Shown here: positions 51,177 through 64,000 of the stretch, one piece after another
How positions within the stretch are numbered: position 1 is the stretch's first letter
Layout: each line of letters opens with the position of its first letter
Assembly: GCF_008244685.1 (NCBI RefSeq)
Contig: NZ_VTFT01000002.1
Coordinates: 186,001 to 250,000, forward strand
Direction: 5' to 3'
Length of the DNA: 64,000 nt
DNA from: Luteimonas viscosa
GTDB lineage: Bacteria; Pseudomonadota; Gammaproteobacteria; Xanthomonadales; Xanthomonadaceae
Translations under genes and position numbers: made by a program
Notes under the pieces: generated by a model
What the model was told of the DNA's origin: nothing
The model's input: only the letters and a program-made list of their open reading frames with translations
The model's database searches: none

Positions 51177-51926
51177 ATGACCTACGACGGCGCTCCCACC
51201 CTGCCGCCGCCTCCACCGCTGTCCGACCGATGGGCGTTGTTCCTCGACGTCGACGGCACGCTGGTGGCATTCGCCGACCATCCCGAGCAGGTGCGCGTAC
51301 CGCCCCGCCTGGTCGATCGCCTGGCCCTGCTCTCGGAATCGCTGGGCGGTGCCCTGGCACTGGTCAGCGGCCGGCGCATCGAGACCCTCGACCGCCTGTT
51401 CGCGCCCCGGCGGTTCGCCGCAGCCGGGCTACACGGCCTGCAGCGTCGGGCAGCGGACGAACCGGTCCCGGCACCGGAGAACCCGCCGATGGCGCTGCAG
51501 GCGGTGAAGATGCAGGCCAAGACCCTGCTCACGCGGTATCCGCAGGCGTTGCTGGAAGACAAGGGAGAGGCGATGGCGTTGCACTGGCGGGCGATGCCCG
51601 AGGCCGCGGCCGACCTGCAGGCGTTCGCGATGCAGGCGTTGACGCGCCTGCCCGGCTACCACCTGCAGCCGGGCGACCACGTGGTCGAGCTGCGGCCGCA
51701 GCACGCGGACAAGGGCGCCGCGATCGAGGCGTTCCTGTCGGAACCGCCGTTCCGGGGGCGTACCCCGGCGTTCGTGGGCGACGACCTGACCGACGAGCAC
51801 GGCTTCGGCATCGTCAACGCCCACGGCGGCATCAGCGTGCTGGTGGGCGATCGCGAGGTCACACGCGCCGGGCACCGGCTGGCGGACATCGGCGCGGTGT
51901 TCGAATGGCTGGGGGTGGCCCGGTGA
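51177..51926 (+). CDS. otsB: Trehalose-6-phosphate phosphatase
   Basis: A 249-residue HAD-superfamily phosphatase. The nucleophile motif is FLDVDGTLVAF (Asp24, Asp26), motif II is ALVSGRRIETL, and motif IV is FVGDDLTDEHGF. It dephosphorylates trehalose-6-phosphate. The ATG at 51177 is preferred; an in-frame ATG at 51141 would add 12 Arg/His-containing residues. Its stop overlaps the GH15 start as GTGA. It begins 46 nt after the ABC ATPase gene and may be co-transcribed. Confidence 0.93.
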   Translation: MTYDGAPTLPPPPPLSDRWALFLDVDGTLVAFADHPEQVRVPPRLVDRLALLSESLGGALALVSGRRIETLDRLFAPRRFAAAGLHGLQRRAADEPVPAPENPPMALQAVKMQAKTLLTRYPQALLEDKGEAMALHWRAMPEAAADLQAFAMQALTRLPGYHLQPGDHVVELRPQHADKGAAIEAFLSEPPFRGRTPAFVGDDLTDEHGFGIVNAHGGISVLVGDREVTRAGHRLADIGAVFEWLGVAR

Positions 51927-53715
51927 GCGGCGGTGGCGACGTGCGGCCATCGCTCGACCTGGGGGTGATCGGCAACGGCAGCTTCGGCGCGCTGATCGAT
52001 CGCCAGGCCCGGGTGGTATGGAGCTGCCTGCCCGCCTTCGATGGCGATCCCGCGTTCTGCGCCCTGCTGTCGCCGCGCGACCACGAAGGCGGTGACCTGG
52101 CGGTCGAACTCGAGGACTACGAGCGCAGCGAACAGCACTACGTCACCAACACCGCGATCCTGCGCACGGTGCTGCACGACCGCCACGGTGGCGCGGTCGA
52201 AGTGCTGGACCTGGCCCCGCGCTGGAAGCAGAACAGCCGCATCTACCGCCCGGTCTCGATCATCCGCCGGATCACGCCGCTCGCCGGCACGCCGCGCATC
52301 CGCGTCCGCGCGCGTCCGCTCGCCGACTGGGGCGCGCGCCTGCCGGAGTCGACCTGGGGCAGCAACCACGTGCGCTGGATGCTGCCGGGCTACACCCTGC
52401 GACTGACCACCGACGTGCCGATCCGCTTCGTGCGCGAAGGCACGCCGTTCGTGCTTGGCGAACCGGTGCACCTGGTGTTCGGCCCGGACGAATCGCTGCT
52501 GCGCTCGCTCTCCGGCTACGTCGAGGAAGCGCTCGGCCGCACCGAACACTACTGGCGCGAATGGGTGCGCTACCTGTCGATCCCGCTGGACTGGCAGGAA
52601 GCGGTGATCCGCAGCGCGATCACGCTCAAGCTGTGCCAGTACGAGGACAGCGGCGCGATCATCGCGGCCATGACCACCTCGATCCCGGAGGCGCCCGATA
52701 CCCCGCGCAACTGGGACTACCGCTACTGCTGGCTGCGCGACGCGGCCTTCGTGGTGCGCGCGCTCAACCGGCTGGGCGCGACCCGCAGCATGGAGGAGTT
52801 CCTGCGCTACATCTTCAACATCGCCACCCACGACGGCAGCCTGCAGCCGCTGTACGGCATCGGCTTCGAGGAGAAGCTCGAGGAGCACGAGGTCGAATCG
52901 CTTGCCGGCTACCGCGGGATGGGCCCGGTGCGGCGCGGCAACCTGGCCTGGGTGCAGAAGCAGCACGACGTCTACGGCAGCGTGGTGCTGGCCTCGACCC
53001 AGCTGTTCTTCGACCAGCGCCTGGCGCACCCGGGCGATGCCGCGGCGTTCGCCCGGCTCGAGCCGCTGGGCGAGCACGCCTTCGCGCTGCACGACCAGCC
53101 CGACGCCGGGCTCTGGGAGTTCCGCGGCCGCGCCGAGGTCCATACCTACACCGCGGCGATGTGCTGGGCGGCCTGCGACCGCCTGGCCAAGATCGCCGGG
53201 GTGCTCACGCTGGAGGAGCGCGCCACGTACTGGCGGTCGCGCGCAGACACGATCCACGCCACCGTGATCGAGCGCGCATGGCGCCCGGAGGCCGACCACT
53301 TCAGCGCCTCGTTCGACAGCGACTATCTCGACGCCTCGCTGCTGCTGCTGGCGGACATCGGGTTCCTCGCGCCCGACGACCCGCGATACATCGCCACCGT
53401 CGACGCGATCGGCCGCGACCTGCGGCGCGGCGACGCGCTGTTCCGCTACATCGCGCCGGACGATTTCGGCGAACCCGAGACCAGCTTCACCATCTGCACC
53501 TTCTGGTACATCGACGCGCTGGCCGCGACCGGCCGCAGCGACGAGGCCCGGGCGATGTTCGAACGGTTGCTGGCGCGTCGCAACCACCTGGGCCTGCTGT
53601 CCGAGGACCTGTCGTTCGAGGACGGCGAGGCCTGGGGCAATTTCCCGCAGACCTATTCGCACGTGGGCCTGATCATCGCCGCGACCCGGCTCTCGCGCAG
53701 CTGGCAGGAGGCGTC

Positions 53716-53719
<4 letters not shown>
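51923..53719 (+). CDS. GH15-family glycoside hydrolase between otsB and otsA
   Basis: A 598-residue cytoplasmic protein (no signal peptide), GTG start overlapping otsB. The N-terminal beta-sandwich (LGVIGNGSFGALIDRQARVVWSC) precedes an (alpha/alpha)6 domain with NWDYRYCWLRDAAFVVRAL, GSLQPLYGIGFEEKLEEHEV and EDLSFEDGEAWGNFPQTYSH, the usual acid and base Glu regions of GH15. The family covers glucoamylase, glucodextranase and trehalase. Being locked between trehalose synthesis genes, it may hydrolyse trehalose or an alpha-glucan precursor. Such otsB-GH15-otsA neighbourhoods recur in proteobacteria, and the function is not settled. Confidence 0.92.
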
Positions 53720-55089
<1,370 letters not shown>

Positions 55090-55120
55090 GCGGTTCCACG
55101 GCCGCGACGGGCCCCGGGGC

Positions 55121-55260
55121 GGCTCGTTATACTCGCCACTTCCGGATGGGCGTGGGATCGGCACGATCCCAGCCTGTTCAATGACTTGAGCGTCATTTCT
55201 CCTCCTTTTCCAGAATAATGACGCCGCGCCGCAGGCGCGGCCCGGGGCCCACAACGCCGC
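55121..55260 (+). promoter_or_regulatory. Probable smc promoter and structured leader
   Basis: TATACT (55128-55133) is a plausible -10 box. Three hairpins follow before the smc start: GGGATCG-GCA-CGATCCC (55154-55170), AATGAC-TTGAGC-GTCATT (55180-55197) and GCCGCGCC-GCA-GGCGCGGC (55223-55241). The first may belong to the otsA 3' end. No Shine-Dalgarno is visible before the smc ATG. Confidence 0.45.
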
Positions 55261-58200
55261 ATGCGCCTGTCCACGATCAAGCTGTCCGGTTTCAAATCCT
55301 TCGTCGATCCCACCACGCTGCACCTGCCGACCAACATGACCGGCGTGGTCGGCCCGAACGGCTGCGGCAAGTCGAACATCATCGACGCGGTGCGCTGGGT
55401 GATGGGCGAGAGCTCGGCCAGCCGCCTGCGCGGCGATTCGCTCACCGACGTGATCTTCGCCGGCTCGACCGCGCGCAAGCCGGTGTCGCAGGCCACGGTG
55501 GAACTGGTCTTCGACAACTCCGACCACACCATCGCCGGCGAATACGCGGCGTTCAACGAGATCTCGGTCAAGCGCACCGTCGGCCGCGACGGCCAGAGCG
55601 GCTACTACCTCAATGGCGCGAAATGCCGGCGCCGCGACATCACCGACCTGTTCCTCGGCACCGGCCTGGGGCCGCGCAGCTATTCGATCATCGAGCAGGG
55701 CATGATCAGCCAGGTGATCGACGCCAAGCCCGAGGAGCTGCGCGTCTATCTGGAGGAGGCCGCGGGCATCTCCCGCTACAAGGAGCGGCGCAAGGAAACC
55801 GAGACCCGCATCCGCCATACCCGCGAGAACCTCGACCGCCTGGGCGACCTGCGCGAGGAGGTCGGCAAGCAGCTGCAGCACCTCGCGCGCCAGGCGAAGC
55901 AGGCCGAGCAGTACACCGCGATCCAGGCCGAGCGCAGGATCCGCGACGCCGAGTGGAAGGCGCTGGAGTACCGCGCGCTCGACGCGCAGCTGCAGACGCT
56001 GCGCGAGGGCCTGTCGCAGGAGGAGACCCGGCTGCAGCAACTGATCGCCGAGCAGCGCGAAGCCGAACGCGAACTGGAAACCGGCCGCGTGCGCCGCGAC
56101 GAGGCCGGCGCCGCGCTCAACAAGGCCCAGGCCGAAAGCTACGAGGTCGGCGGCACGCTGGCGCGCGTCGAGCAGCAGATCGCGCACCAGCGCGAGATGG
56201 CCGAGCGCCTGCACAAGGCGCGCGAGGAAACGCGCCACGCGCTGGAGGAGATCGGCTCGCACATCAGCGGCGACCAGGCGCGGCTGGAAACGCTGCAGGC
56301 CGCGATCGACGAGGCCGAGCCGCAGCTGGCGGCGCTGCGCGAGGACGACGGGGTGCGCCAGGAGGCGCTGCGCAACGCCGAGGAAGCGCTGGCCGACTGG
56401 CAGCAGCGCTGGGAGGCGCACCAGCGCGAGCAGAACGAGGCCTCGCGCGCCGGCGATGTCGAGCGCACGCGGGTGGACTATCTCGACCGGCAGTCGCTCG
56501 ACGCCGACCGCCGCCGCCAGCAGCTCGAGGCGGAGCGCGGCGCGCTCGACCTGGGCGCGCTGGCCGAGGCGTTCGAGACCGTCGCCTTGCGCCACGAGGA
56601 GCAGAAGGCCGCGCTCGACGGCCTGAACGCGGAACTCGAACAGCGCAAGCAGGCCGCGCTCGAACTGCAGGACCAGCAGCGCAACGCCCAGAACGAGCTT
56701 TCCGACGTGCGCAAGCAGGCGCAGGAGGCGCGCGGCCGGCTGTCGTCGCTGGAGACGCTGCAGCACGCCGCGCTCGGCCAGGAGCAGGGCGCCGCGGTGG
56801 AATGGCTGCGGCGGCAGGGCCTGGACTCGGCCGCGCGCGTGGGCGAGCAACTGGTGGTCGAGCCGGGCTGGGAGAACGCGGTCGAGGGCGCGCTGGGCCA
56901 GCTGATCGAGGGCGTGCTGGTCGAGGCGCCGGAAGCGCTGGTCGATGCCCTGGGCGACCTCGGCGAGGGCCGGCTGGCGCTGGTCTCAACGCAGGCCGGG
57001 GACGAGGCATTCGCGTCGACCTCGCTGGCAGCGAAGGTGCAGGGTCCGCTTGCGATCCGCCGCCTGCTGTCGCGGCTGCACGTCGCCGAATCGCTGTCGG
57101 AGGCGCGCGCGCTGCAGGCGCGGCTGGACGCGGGCGAGTCGGTCATCACCCGCAACGGCGAGCGCCTCGGCGCGGGCTGGGTGCGCGTACTGCGTTCGGG
57201 CGCGGCCAAGCAGGGCGCGCTGTTGCGCGAGCGCGAGATCAAGCAGTTGCGCGGCACGATCGAGGGGCTGCAGCAGCGCGAACACGAACTCGAACGCGGC
57301 ATCGCCGCCTGGCGCGACCGCCTGCTGGCGGCCGAGCAGCAGCGCGAGGACGCGCAGCGCGCGCTGTACACGGCCCATCGGGGCGTCTCCGAACTGGCCG
57401 GCCAGTTGCAGAGCCAGCAGGGCAGGGTGGACAACGCACGCGCCCGCATCGAGAAGATCGAGACCGAACTCGCGCAACTCGTCGAGACCATCGACGACAG
57501 CGCCCGCCAGGCGCGCGAGGCGCGCTCGAGGCTGGAAGACGCGATCGGTCGCATGGCCGAGCTGGAGTCCGTGCGCAACGCGCTGGAATCCGAGCGCCGG
57601 TCGCTGGCCGAGGCGCGCGACGCCGCCCGCGCCGCCGCGCGCGAATCGCGTGACACCGCGCACGCGCTGGCGCTGACGCTCGAATCGCAGCGCGCCCAGG
57701 TCGTGGCCCTGGCGCAGGCGCTGCAGCGCATGGGCGGCCAGCGTGGCCAGCTCGATGCGCGGTTGGGCGAACTCGCCGCGCAGCTCTCGGACGGGGACGC
57801 GCCGGTCGTGGCCCTGGAAGAGCAGCGGCAGGCCGCGCTGGAGCAGCGCGTGCTCGCGGAAAAAGCCCTGGCTGCCGCGCGCTCGGCCCTGGAAGGCATC
57901 GACGACGACCTGCGCGCCTTCGAGCGCACCCGCCACGAGCGCGAGGAACAGGCGCTGGCCCAGCGCGAGGCGATCGCGCAGCGTCGCCTCGACCAGCAGG
58001 CGCTGGCGATCCAGGCCGGGCAGCTCACCGCGGCCGTGGCCGAGGGCGGATTCGTGCTCGACGAGGTGATCGCCAGCCTGCCCGAGGAAGCCGAGGCCGC
58101 GGCCTGGGAGAAGATGGTCGGCGACTTCGACGCCAAGCTGCGCCGGCTGGAGCCGGTCAACCTCGCCGCGATCGCCGAGCATGCCGAGGCCGCGCAGCGC

Positions 58201-58764
58201 AAGGAGTACCTGGACGCGCAGGACACCGACCTCACCACCGCGCTGGAGACGCTCGAGGACGCGATCCGCAAGATCGACCGCGAGACCCGCGGCCGCTTCA
58301 AGGACACCTTCGACCGGGTCAACTCCGGCGTGCAGGAACTCTATCCGCGCCTGTTCGGCGGCGGCCACGCCTATCTCGAGCTCACCGGCGAGGACCTGCT
58401 CGACACCGGCGTGGCGATCATGGCGCGTCCGCCGGGCAAGCGGGTGTCCAACATCTCGCTGCTCTCGGGCGGCGAGAAGGCGATGACCGCGGTGGCGCTG
58501 GTGTTCGCGATCTTCCGGCTCAATCCGGCGCCGTTCTGCCTGCTCGACGAGGTCGACGCGCCGCTCGACGAAGCCAACGTCGGCCGCTTCACCGCGATGG
58601 TCGGCGAGATGAGCGAGCACGTGCAGTTCCTGTTCGTCACCCACAACAAGGCGACCATGGAAGCCGCGCAGCAGCTCAGTGGCGTTACCATGCGCGAGCC
58701 GGGCGTGAGCCGCCTGGTGTCCGTCGACCTGGCCGAGGCCGCACGCCTGGCCGGCGCCGCGTGA
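55261..58764 (+). CDS. smc: Chromosome segregation protein SMC
   Basis: A 1167-residue SMC ATPase. The N-terminal head has KLSGFKSFVDP and Walker A GPNGCGKSNIIDAVRWVMGE (about residue 32). Two long coiled-coil arms (Glu-, Arg-, Ala- and Gln-rich) flank a hinge around residues 500-620. The C-terminal head has signature LSGGEKAMTAVALVFAIF and Walker B FCLLDEVDAPLDEANV. It works with ScpA and ScpB, encoded at 21.6-23.6 kb, in chromosome condensation. The gene is followed 28 nt later by zipA. No Shine-Dalgarno is seen; the ATG directly precedes conserved sequence, so the start is secure. Confidence 0.96.
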   Translation: MRLSTIKLSGFKSFVDPTTLHLPTNMTGVVGPNGCGKSNIIDAVRWVMGESSASRLRGDSLTDVIFAGSTARKPVSQATVELVFDNSDHTIAGEYAAFNEISVKRTVGRDGQSGYYLNGAKCRRRDITDLFLGTGLGPRSYSIIEQGMISQVIDAKPEELRVYLEEAAGISRYKERRKETETRIRHTRENLDRLGDLREEVGKQLQHLARQAKQAEQYTAIQAERRIRDAEWKALEYRALDAQLQTLREGLSQEETRLQQLIAEQREAERELETGRVRRDEAGAALNKAQAESYEVGGTLARVEQQIAHQREMAERLHKAREETRHALEEIGSHISGDQARLETLQAAIDEAEPQLAALREDDGVRQEALRNAEEALADWQQRWEAHQREQNEASRAGDVERTRVDYLDRQSLDADRRRQQLEAERGALDLGALAEAFETVALRHEEQKAALDGLNAELEQRKQAALELQDQQRNAQNELSDVRKQAQEARGRLSSLETLQHAALGQEQGAAVEWLRRQGLDSAARVGEQLVVEPGWENAVEGALGQLIEGVLVEAPEALVDALGDLGEGRLALVSTQAGDEAFASTSLAAKVQGPLAIRRLLSRLHVAESLSEARALQARLDAGESVITRNGERLGAGWVRVLRSGAAKQGALLREREIKQLRGTIEGLQQREHELERGIAAWRDRLLAAEQQREDAQRALYTAHRGVSELAGQLQSQQGRVDNARARIEKIETELAQLVETIDDSARQAREARSRLEDAIGRMAELESVRNALESERRSLAEARDAARAAARESRDTAHALALTLESQRAQVVALAQALQRMGGQRGQLDARLGELAAQLSDGDAPVVALEEQRQAALEQRVLAEKALAAARSALEGIDDDLRAFERTRHEREEQALAQREAIAQRRLDQQALAIQAGQLTAAVAEGGFVLDEVIASLPEEAEAAAWEKMVGDFDAKLRRLEPVNLAAIAEHAEAAQRKEYLDAQDTDLTTALETLEDAIRKIDRETRGRFKDTFDRVNSGVQELYPRLFGGGHAYLELTGEDLLDTGVAIMARPPGKRVSNISLLSGGEKAMTAVALVFAIFRLNPAPFCLLDEVDAPLDEANVGRFTAMVGEMSEHVQFLFVTHNKATMEAAQQLSGVTMREPGVSRLVSVDLAEAARLAGAA

Positions 58765-58792
58765 GGCCCCGCACGATCCCCGGAGGACCGGC

Positions 58793-59527
58793 ATGACCGA
58801 ACTGCGCATTGGCATCCTCGTGGCGGGCCTGATCCTGCTGCTGGCGATCTGGTACTTCGGCACCCGGCCGCGCCAGGGACAGGGCCGCCGGGTGCCACGC
58901 GGAGAACAGCAGGGCGAGGGCGACCGCATGGAGCCGACGCTCGGCGCGCAGATCGAGCGCGAGTTGGCCGATGCGCCGGCGGGCGAGGAATCGGTGCAGG
59001 CGGAGATGGAACTGCTCGACGGTGCGGTCGGCGCGGCCTCGCCCAACAGCGAGCTGGGCAAGCGCGTCAGCGACGACTTCGACAAGATCGTCACCCTCTA
59101 CATCGCCGCCCGCGCCGGGCAGGTGCTGCGCGGCCCCGACATCGTGGTCGCCGCGGAGAAGGCGGGGCTCACCTACGGCCATATGAACGTGTTCCACCGG
59201 CTGGTCGAAAGCCACCCGGAGCGCGGACCGATCTTCAGCGTCGCCAACATCCGCCGGCCGGGCAGCTTCGAGATGTCGGAGATCCAGGCGCTGGAAACGC
59301 CGGCGATCGCGTTCTTCCTGACCCTGCCGGCGCCCGTCAGCGCGCTCGATGCCTGGGACGCGATGCTGCCGGCCGCGCAGCGCATGGCCGAACTCCTCGA
59401 CGGCGTGGTGCTGGACGAGCAGCGCAACGCGCTCGGCCGCCAGCGCATCGCCGGCCTGCGCGACGAACTGCGCGCCTGGGATCGCGAGCACGAGGCCCCG
59501 CCGGTCACGCGCAGCCCGCGCTGGTAG
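58793..59527 (+). CDS. zipA: Cell division protein ZipA
   Basis: A 244-residue inner-membrane protein that tethers FtsZ. An N-terminal membrane anchor (LRIGILVAGLILLLAIWYFG) is followed by a charged, Gln/Glu-rich linker (to about residue 95). The C-terminal FtsZ-binding domain begins near DKIVTLYIAARAGQVLRGPD and includes MNVFHRLVESHPERGPIFSVANI. GGAGGA lies 6 nt upstream of the ATG. The smc-zipA-ligA order is typical of Xanthomonads. The linker is short compared with E. coli. Confidence 0.94.
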   Translation: MTELRIGILVAGLILLLAIWYFGTRPRQGQGRRVPRGEQQGEGDRMEPTLGAQIERELADAPAGEESVQAEMELLDGAVGAASPNSELGKRVSDDFDKIVTLYIAARAGQVLRGPDIVVAAEKAGLTYGHMNVFHRLVESHPERGPIFSVANIRRPGSFEMSEIQALETPAIAFFLTLPAPVSALDAWDAMLPAAQRMAELLDGVVLDEQRNALGRQRIAGLRDELRAWDREHEAPPVTRSPRW

Positions 59528-59717
59528 AGGCCCCAGACTGACCGCGCTGGGTGTCGCGGTTCCGCGTTGGACTGCAGTCGCGTCAGGCAGGTCTCGCGGA
59601 AGCCGCGAGCGCTCGCACGGTGTCCTGGTGGCGTGTCGTTGCGTTGATCGTCTGCCGTCGAGGCTTGGTGGCAGGTCGGGCCGCAAGAGCACGTCGTCCG
59701 GATTGCGGCGGGGCGCC

Positions 59718-62687
<2,970 letters not shown>

Positions 62688-62803
62688 CCGGCGTCGCGAG
62701 GAATCGCCTGGCGTGCCGCTTCGGCGTTACCGCGACTCCTGCAGGTACGTTGCAGCTGGCGGGAATGCCCACCTGCCGGTCGCGCGCAACCTGCGCGGCA
62801 TGG

Positions 62804-62823
62804 ATTCCCGCCTGCCCGGGAAT
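62804..62823. repeat. REP-like palindrome between ligA and epmA
   Basis: ATTCCCG-CCTGCC-CGGGAAT followed by GACGGG, inside TGGATTCCCGCCTGCCCGGG, is a common proteobacterial intergenic palindrome. It lies 33 bp before epmA and may serve as a transcript end for ligA. Confidence 0.6.
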
Positions 62824-62856
62824 GACGGGCAGATGTGGCACGCCGCCGGGGCCGCG

Positions 62857-63828
62857 ATGAGCTGGCAACCCTCCGCCACTATCGACGCGTTGCGACTGCG
62901 CGCGCGCCTGAACCGTCTGGTGCGCGATTTCTTCCGCGCGCGCGATGTGCTCGAAGTCGAAACCCCGGTGTTGTCTCGCGCCGGCAACACCGACCCGAAC
63001 ATCGCCCCGTTCGCGCTGGAATTCTCCGGCCGCACCGACGGCGCGCCGCGCACGCGCTGGCTGCGCACCTCGGCCGAGTTCCCGCTCAAGCGCCTGCTCG
63101 CCGCCGGCATCGGCGACTGCTACGAACTCGGGCGCGTGTTCCGCGACGGCGAGGCGGGCGGCCGCCACAATCCCGAGTTCACGATGCTGGAGTGGTATCG
63201 CCTCGGCCACGACCACCTGCGCGTGGCCGACGAGACCGTCGAGCTGGTGCAGGCCGCGCTCGCGCTGGTGGGGCGCGAAGCGTCGGTCGCGCGCACCAGC
63301 TTCCGCGCGTTGTACCGCGACCTGCTGGGCGTCGATCCGATGACCGCCGGCATCGACGAGCTGCGAGCCGTGTCGGGCGGCATCGACATCGATCCGGCCG
63401 GCCTGACCCGCGACGACTGGCTCGACCTGCTGATGACCCACCGCATCCAGCCGCGCTTCCCGCCCAACCAGTTGCTGGTGCTGCACGACTATCCCGCGTC
63501 GCAGTGCGCGCTGGCGAAGGTGGTGTGGCGCGGCGATGTCGAGGTGGCCGAGCGCTTCGAGCTGTACCTCGGCCCGCTGGAGCTCGCCAACGGCTATCAC
63601 GAGCTGACCGACGCCGCCGAACAGCGCCAGCGCTTCGAACGCGACCTGGCGGTGCGTTCCGGACGCGGCGCGGTGCTGCCACCGCTCGACGATGCGCTGC
63701 TCGACGCGATGGCCCAGGAATTGCCGGCGTGTGCCGGCGTCGCGCTCGGCGTCGACCGGCTGCTGATGACGATGCTCGGCACCACGCGGATTGCCGACGT
63801 GCTGGCGTTCGACTTCAATCGTGCCTGA
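62857..63828 (+). CDS. epmA: Elongation factor P--(R)-beta-lysine ligase EpmA (PoxA/GenX)
   Basis: A 323-residue class II aminoacyl-tRNA-synthetase-like enzyme, a LysRS catalytic core without the anticodon domain. Motifs are VLEVETPVLSRAGNTDPNI, LRTSAEFPLKRLLAAG, YELGRVFRDGEAGGRHNPEFTML and, C-terminally, GVALGVDRLLMTMLGT. It attaches beta-lysine to a conserved Lys of EF-P to relieve ribosome stalling at polyproline. The ATG at 62857 (MSWQPSATIDALRLRARL) matches the family start. It is 169 bp after ligA, with a REP-like element between. Confidence 0.93.
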   Translation: MSWQPSATIDALRLRARLNRLVRDFFRARDVLEVETPVLSRAGNTDPNIAPFALEFSGRTDGAPRTRWLRTSAEFPLKRLLAAGIGDCYELGRVFRDGEAGGRHNPEFTMLEWYRLGHDHLRVADETVELVQAALALVGREASVARTSFRALYRDLLGVDPMTAGIDELRAVSGGIDIDPAGLTRDDWLDLLMTHRIQPRFPPNQLLVLHDYPASQCALAKVVWRGDVEVAERFELYLGPLELANGYHELTDAAEQRQRFERDLAVRSGRGAVLPPLDDALLDAMAQELPACAGVALGVDRLLMTMLGTTRIADVLAFDFNRA

Positions 63829-63928
63829 ATCCCGCTACGGTCCGCGACCGGTAGACCGCTCGCTTGTCCGGTCGTTCACATGGTGGCGCGCACTGTAAAC
63901 GCGCATGGGACACGTCGGGAGGCGCGCG

Positions 63929-64000
63929 ATGGGCGGGATCAGGATCGGACTGGGCGCAGCGGCCCTGGCTTTGCTCACAGGCTGCGTCGGCTATGGCTAT
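63929..64000 (+). CDS. Start of a lipoprotein gene (partial)
   Basis: Only 24 codons are in the window: MGGIRIGLGAAALALLTGCV and a few more residues. The lipobox LLTGC indicates a signal-peptidase-II lipoprotein, followed by VGYGY. GGAGG lies 7 nt before the ATG at 63929; an in-frame ATG at 63905 is less likely. The protein family cannot be named. Confidence 0.7.
   Translation, partial: MGGIRIGLGAAALALLTGCVGYGY

Overview
The window is about 68-70% GC and reads as chromosome of a Lysobacteraceae/Xanthomonadaceae gammaproteobacterium (Lysobacter/Luteimonas/Xanthomonas-like). This rests on the smc-zipA-ligA-epmA run, scpA/scpB/rluB, a lol transporter, an Entner-Doudoroff operon, and sugar loci built from a TonB-dependent receptor (TBDR), a tryptophan-halogenase-like flavoprotein, glycosidases and a LacI regulator. 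No species call is possible from the sequence alone. No rRNA, tRNA, insertion sequence, phage or CRISPR array was seen.

Left part (1-20 kb). The 3' end of a Lol permease gene is separated from lolD by a hairpin-rich interspersed repeat. Next comes a mannose / N-glycan locus. A leftward operon (TBDR, halogenase-like flavoprotein, AGE-family sugar epimerase, long GH92 alpha-mannosidase) runs from 11.6 kb to 2.1 kb. A rightward cutC-glucokinase-like pair, a leftward lacI-fructokinase pair, a second rightward GH92 and a convergent Tat-exported glycosylasparaginase complete it. Five copies of a 14-bp palindrome close to TTGGATCGATCCAA lie only upstream of the TBDR operon, lacI and the second GH92, so the locus looks like one LacI regulon. 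Inferred logic: GH92 enzymes release mannose, the epimerase makes fructose, the PfkB kinase makes fructose-6-phosphate, and glycosylasparaginase cuts the GlcNAc-Asn linkage.

Middle (20-24 kb): housekeeping genes rluB, scpB and scpA (leftward) and a YciI protein. Middle-right (24-50 kb): a beta-glucoside / probable beta-1,2-glucan system. It holds a GH3 beta-glucosidase, a LacI regulator, a TBDR with a possible 38-codon leader, a second halogenase-like flavoprotein, a GH144-type lipoprotein, a sugar ABC binding protein with two permeases, a large periplasmic six-hairpin glycosidase of unknown family, and a leftward operon GH1-zwf-glk-pgl-edd-eda. A second operator, close to TGGAAACGATTACA, precedes the GH3 gene, lacI, the GH144 gene, and the divergent GH1 / ABC-ATPase promoter. 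It therefore links polymer cleavage, uptake, phosphorylation and the Entner-Doudoroff route. The ATPase missing from the permease operon is probably the one at 50.0 kb under the same operator.

Right part (50-64 kb): the ABC ATPase, an overlapping otsB-GH15-otsA trehalose operon, smc, zipA, ligA, epmA and the start of a lipoprotein gene.

The most unusual non-coding content is two repeat families. One is a 192-bp tandem array at 37.65-38.34 kb with a relative between the lol genes; its hairpin stems change in both arms together. The other is a pair of elements at 59.7 and 60.0 kb that share a ~50-nt core but carry entirely different, still perfectly complementary, outer arms. Both patterns are what selection on folding, or a structure-dependent mobility mechanism, would leave behind.
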